Positions 4,774-8,193 of a DNA stretch of 8,193 nucleotides are shown here, one piece after another. The stretch is taken from assembly GCA_025362615.1 (NCBI GenBank), contig JANYFQ010000346.1:1-8193 (forward strand). The letters are read 5' to 3'. The notes beneath the pieces were generated by a model. The model worked only from the letters and a program-made list of their open reading frames with translations, was not told the origin of the DNA and did no database searches. The first letter of the stretch is position 1; every line of letters starts with the position of its first letter. Made by a program: the position numbers and the translations under genes. Source of the stretch: Hymenobacter sp. Its GTDB lineage: Bacteria; Bacteroidota; Bacteroidia; Cytophagales; Hymenobacteraceae.

Positions 4774-7503
4774 ATGGAACTCAAACCCTACCAAACCCAA
4801 ATTCTGACTGACCTGGCGCGTTTCGTGGGCTGCGTGCAGGCCACGCGGCACCTGCGCGAGGGGTTCGCGGAGTACTGGGCCACGCACCCCACGGCCCCGG
4901 TGCTGCCCCGGCTGGGCGAGGGCGTGGAGCCTTACAAGAACAACGTGCCGGGCGTGCCGCACGTGTGCGTGAAGGTGCCCACGGCGGGCGGCAAGACGTA
5001 CATCGCCACCAACGCCCTGCGGGTGTTGTTTGATGGGCTGGGGCCGGGGCTGCCGCAGGTGGCGGTGTGGCTGGTGCCGTCGGTGACGATACTGGACCAA
5101 ACGCTGCGCAACCTGCGCGACGTGGCCCACCCCTACCGGCAGCGGCTCAACACGCAGTTTGGGGGGCGGGTGGAGGTGTTTGATAAGGCGGCGCTGCTGC
5201 AAGGGAGCGGGTTTTCGGCGGGCACGGTGGGCGAGCAACTGAGCGTGGTGGTGCTGAGTTTCGACAGCCTGCGGGCCCGCAACAAGGAAGACCGCAAGGT
5301 GTACCAGGACAACGGCAACCTGCAGTCGTTCGGGCCGCTGCTGGCCGGGGCGGGCGGCGGGGCCGACGAGGCGGGCGCGGGCGCGGGCGAGGCGGGCGAC
5401 ATCAGCCTGATGCGGGTGTTGCAGGCCCTGGCCCCGGTGGTGATTGTGGACGAGAGCCACAACGCCGAGAGCGAGCTGAGCGTGGAAATGCTGCGCAACC
5501 TGAACCCGCGCTTTATTTTGGACCTGACGGCCACGCCGCGCCGCAACAGCAACATCATCAGCTTCGTGGACGCGCTGGCCCTGAAGCAGGAACACATGGT
5601 GAAGCTGCCCGTGATTGTGTACAACCACCGCGAGCGGGCCGACGTGATACAGTCGGCCCTGCACCTGCGCCACAACCTGGAGGCCCAGGCCCGGCAGGAG
5701 CAAAAGAACGGGGGGCCCTACATCCGGCCCATCGTGCTGTTTCAGGCGCAGCCGCGCACGGCCGACGACAACGCGACGTTCGAGAAAATCCGGCAGATTT
5801 TGCTGGACCTGAAGGTGCCGGCGGCGCACATCCGCATTAAAACGGCGGGCATCAACGAGTTGAAGGGCGAGGACCTGCTGTCGGCGCAGTGCCCGGTGCG
5901 CTACATCATCACCGTAAACGCGCTACGCGAGGGCTGGGACTGCCCCTTTGCCTACGTGCTGGCCTCGCTGGCCGACAAGTCGAGCGCCGTGGACGTGGAG
6001 CAGGTGCTGGGCCGGGTGTTGCGCCAGCCCTACGTGCGCCGCCACGCCGACCCGCGCCTGAACATGAGCTACGTGCTGACGGCCTCGACAAAGTTTCTGG
6101 ACACGCTGGGCCGCATCGTGGCCGGGCTGAACAAGGCCGGTTTCAGCGCCCGCGACTACAAGGTGGCCGAAGCGCCCGCCGCGCCCGCCGCCCCGCCCGC
6201 CACGCAAGGGCAACTCGCGTTCGGGGCCACCGCGCCCGCCGCCGAAACCACCGACCCGCTGGCCGACCCGCTGGCCGACATCGACGTGGCGCGGCTGGCC
6301 GCTGCAGTGGCCGCCACTACCTGGGCCGGGACCGCCGCCGACGCTGCTGGCGGGACCGGGGCGCTGCCCGCCGGGGCCAGCCCCGCCACCGCCGCCACCC
6401 GGAGCAGCGTGGCCGAAATAGAAGCCCTGGCCCTGACGCAGCACCTCGACTTTGAGGCCACCGTGGCCGCCGCCGCTGCCGGGCAAGCCTTGCCCCTGCC
6501 CACCGAACTTGAAAAGCAAGTGAAAACCTACCCCATGAAGGCCGCCTTCGCGGCCGAGGCCGCCGCCCTGCGCCTGCCCCAGTTTTATTTGAAGGTGCCC
6601 GGCAACGACCTCTTCGGCACGGCCAGCGGCGAGGTGCTGCTCGACAAAGACAACCTGCTCGAAGGCTTCGCGCTGGGCAAGGCCGACACCAACATCGCCT
6701 TCGACAGCGTGTCGGCCGAACTCTACCGCGTGGACCTGGACGAAACGCAGCGCGAGTTCACGCCGAGCTTCGTGAAGGTGGACGGCGACGCCAAGGAGCG
6801 GCTCATGGCCTTCATCCTCGACCCGAGCCGCAAGGACAGCCGGGTGAAGAACTTCACGAAGCGCATCATCGACCAGATTGGGGCGATGGCCCCCATCGCG
6901 CAGCGCGAAATCGAGCGCTACGTGGGGCGCATCCTGGAAGACTTCACGGAGGAGCAGTTCACCGACCTGGCCAACCACGAGTACAGCTACGCCCGGCGCA
7001 TCAAGGAGCGCATCGGGGAGCTGGCGGGGGCCTACGCGCAGCAAAAGTTTTGGGCGCTGCTCGATGTGGGGCGGGTGCTGGCCCGGCCGGCCTACGCCCT
7101 GCCGCCGCGCCTGGCCCCCGGCGAGGCCCCGGCGGGGGCCATCACCAAGTCGCTCTACGAACGCGAGGGCCGCATCAACGGCTACGAGGAGCGCGTCATC
7201 AACGAAGTGGCCAACCTGCCCGGCATCGCCTTCTGGACGCGCAACCTGGAGCACGGCCAGAACTTCTGCCTCAATGGCTTCCTGCACCACTACCCCGACT
7301 TCATCCTCCGCACCGCAGCCGGCAAAACCCTGCTCCTCGAAACCAAGGGCGACCACCTCGACGCAGCCCAGAAAATAGACCTGGGCAACCGCTGGGCCGC
7401 CGCCGCCGGGCCGGACTACCGCTACTTTTTGGTGTATGAGAAGCGCGAAGTGCCCGGCGCGTACACGCTGGACAAGTTTTTGGCGCTGCTGAAGCAGATG
7501 TGA
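4774..7503 (+). CDS. res: Type III restriction enzyme Res (helicase-endonuclease)
   Basis: This 909-residue protein is the ATP-dependent translocating and cleaving subunit of a type III restriction-modification system. Visible superfamily 2 motifs are VPTAGGKT (Walker A, residues 68-75), VIVDESHN (motif II, DESH at 226-229), DLTATPRR (motif III, 250-257), NALREGWDCPFA (motif V, 382-393) and QVLGRVLRQP (motif VI, 410-419). A C-terminal PD-(D/E)xK nuclease is seen as HHYPDFIL (Asp842) followed by LLLETKGDH (Glu856, Lys858). Length is within the usual range. Two low-complexity stretches interrupt it: Gly/Ala/Glu-rich residues 191-209 just before DESH, and an Ala/Pro-rich stretch about 466-550 between the helicase core and the C-terminal domains. 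The ATG at 4774 follows an AT-rich leader and starts at a typical Res N-terminus (MELKPYQTQIL). The gene is intact, but its partner mod at 2921 is not; without Mod, Res lacks sequence recognition. Confidence 0.93.
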   Translation: MELKPYQTQILTDLARFVGCVQATRHLREGFAEYWATHPTAPVLPRLGEGVEPYKNNVPGVPHVCVKVPTAGGKTYIATNALRVLFDGLGPGLPQVAVWLVPSVTILDQTLRNLRDVAHPYRQRLNTQFGGRVEVFDKAALLQGSGFSAGTVGEQLSVVVLSFDSLRARNKEDRKVYQDNGNLQSFGPLLAGAGGGADEAGAGAGEAGDISLMRVLQALAPVVIVDESHNAESELSVEMLRNLNPRFILDLTATPRRNSNIISFVDALALKQEHMVKLPVIVYNHRERADVIQSALHLRHNLEAQARQEQKNGGPYIRPIVLFQAQPRTADDNATFEKIRQILLDLKVPAAHIRIKTAGINELKGEDLLSAQCPVRYIITVNALREGWDCPFAYVLASLADKSSAVDVEQVLGRVLRQPYVRRHADPRLNMSYVLTASTKFLDTLGRIVAGLNKAGFSARDYKVAEAPAAPAAPPATQGQLAFGATAPAAETTDPLADPLADIDVARLAAAVAATTWAGTAADAAGGTGALPAGASPATAATRSSVAEIEALALTQHLDFEATVAAAAAGQALPLPTELEKQVKTYPMKAAFAAEAAALRLPQFYLKVPGNDLFGTASGEVLLDKDNLLEGFALGKADTNIAFDSVSAELYRVDLDETQREFTPSFVKVDGDAKERLMAFILDPSRKDSRVKNFTKRIIDQIGAMAPIAQREIERYVGRILEDFTEEQFTDLANHEYSYARRIKERIGELAGAYAQQKFWALLDVGRVLARPAYALPPRLAPGEAPAGAITKSLYEREGRINGYEERVINEVANLPGIAFWTRNLEHGQNFCLNGFLHHYPDFILRTAAGKTLLLETKGDHLDAAQKIDLGNRWAAAAGPDYRYFLVYEKREVPGAYTLDKFLALLKQM

Positions 7504-7544
7504 GGGCGCGGCGGTTGCTGCGTTGCTTTTATGGCCCCGGTTCT

Positions 7545-8193
7545 ATGCTGCGTTTTGTTTGCTGCTCCTTATTTATCGCCCTCCTCCCCGCCTGCGCCCC
7601 CACGGCCCCGCTTTTCGCGCCCACGGCCGCCCCGCAGCTCATCAGCCGGCAGTTCAACTTCACCGAGGGGCCGGCCGTGGACCGGCGCGGCAACGTCTTC
7701 TTCACCGACCAGCCCAACGACCGGATTTGGCGCTACGGCACCGACGGCAAGCTGACGCTCTTCCGCGAGGGCACCGGGCGGGCCAACGGGCTGTACGTGG
7801 ACCGCCGGGGCCGCCTGCTGGCCTGCGCCGACGAGCTAGGGCAGCTCCTGGCCTTCGACCCCGCCGGCAGCGCCCCGCCCGCCGTGCTGCTGGCCGACGT
7901 GCGCGGCCACCGCCTCAACGGCCCCAACGACCTGTGGGCCTGCCCCGGCAGCGGCGGCATCTTCTTCACCGACCCTTACTACCAGCGGCCCTACTGGACG
8001 CGCACCGCCCCCGATGCCGCCCTGGGTGGGCAGCGGCTTTATTACCTGCCGCCCGGCGCGGCCCAGCCCGTGGTGGCCGACAGCCTGCTCGGGCAGCCCA
8101 ACGGCCTCGTCGGCAGCCCCGACGGCAAGCTGCTCTACGTGGCCGACATCGGAGCCGGCAAAACCTACCGCTACCGCGTGGCCCCCGACGGCC
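7545..8193 (+). CDS. SMP-30/gluconolactonase-family lipoprotein, 3' end outside window
   Basis: The frame is open from ATG 7545 to the window end (216 residues seen). It begins with a lipoprotein-like signal (MLRFVCCSLFIALLPAC, candidate lipidated Cys17; the L-P-A-C box is acceptable but not ideal). It continues with a six-bladed propeller sequence typical of the SMP-30/gluconolactonase/LRE family, whose members hydrolyse sugar lactones such as gluconolactone using one divalent metal. Family landmarks are FTEGPAVDRRGNVFFTD (Glu41, likely metal ligand), NGLYVDRRGRLLACAD, RLNGPNDLW (Asn125/Asn128), IFFTDPYYQRPYW, and QPNGLVGSPDGKLLYVAD (Asn186, likely metal ligand). The remaining metal-binding Asp should lie beyond the window. 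It would act in the periplasm or on the outer membrane. The gap after res is only 41 bases with no terminator, so read-through from res is possible, but no functional link is apparent. The exact substrate is not predictable. Confidence 0.85.
   Translation, partial: MLRFVCCSLFIALLPACAPTAPLFAPTAAPQLISRQFNFTEGPAVDRRGNVFFTDQPNDRIWRYGTDGKLTLFREGTGRANGLYVDRRGRLLACADELGQLLAFDPAGSAPPAVLLADVRGHRLNGPNDLWACPGSGGIFFTDPYYQRPYWTRTAPDAALGGQRLYYLPPGAAQPVVADSLLGQPNGLVGSPDGKLLYVADIGAGKTYRYRVAPDG

Noticed and set aside
4762..5829. 355-residue reverse-strand open frame at the start of res
   Set aside because: It is an antisense shadow with His/Gln/Arg-rich composition and overlaps the helicase motifs of res completely.
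5923..7356. 477-residue reverse-strand open frame across res
   Set aside because: It is an antisense shadow of res, full of His/Gly/Gln/Val repeats with no domain signal; res itself has all expected motifs on the + strand.
2921..7503. A new type of defence system
   Set aside because: The gene order, DPPY and FAGSG motifs in Mod, and helicase plus PD...ExK motifs in Res match a standard type III restriction-modification locus. No extra unexplained gene lies between or beside them.

Overview
The window most resembles chromosomal DNA of a high-GC member of the Bacteroidota, probably Hymenobacter or a close relative. The reasons are very GC-rich, Ala-rich coding sequence with G/C third positions, start codons without Shine-Dalgarno sequences but with AT-rich leaders, TAnnTTTG-like (TACCTTCG) promoter boxes, and intergenic DNA full of short palindromic and MITE-like repeats. 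This is inference from sequence style; no database search was possible. All genes recognised are on the + strand.

Layout. Positions 31-64 hold a terminator hairpin for a gene left of the window. Next is a cytoplasmic-looking peptidoglycan amidase of the Amidase_2/PGRP fold (160-747). A 415-bp gap follows, mostly filled by about eleven 21-bp tandem repeats (840-1070). An unrecognised all-helical 242-residue protein lies at 1163-1891. A small secreted-protein gene starts at 1943 but is broken at about 2203 by two abutting MITE-like elements (2205-2386 and 2389-2538) that share one TA dinucleotide. Its 3' remnant continues to a stop at 2750, and a strong terminator follows (2822-2863).

The centre is a type III restriction-modification locus: mod (2921-4537, DNA methyltransferase) and res (4774-7503, helicase-nuclease). 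mod carries one in-frame TGA at 3410-3412 where a Trp codon is expected; the rest of the 538-residue reading frame is intact in the same frame. The TGA lies inside a stretch (about 3330-3950) with visibly lower GC than the surrounding mod sequence, matching the target-recognition part of the enzyme and suggesting domain exchange. A 182-bp near-perfect inverted repeat sits between mod and res. res looks complete, with helicase motifs followed by a PD...ExK nuclease motif. In type III systems Mod provides sequence recognition for both modification and cleavage, so the stop codon predicts a silent locus unless it is read through, reverted or bypassed.

The window ends inside a lipoprotein-like SMP-30/gluconolactonase gene (7545 to beyond 8193). 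I see no new defence system. The most unusual material is the mod lesion with its mosaic composition, the paired MITE insertions, the mod-res hairpin and the 21-bp repeat array.
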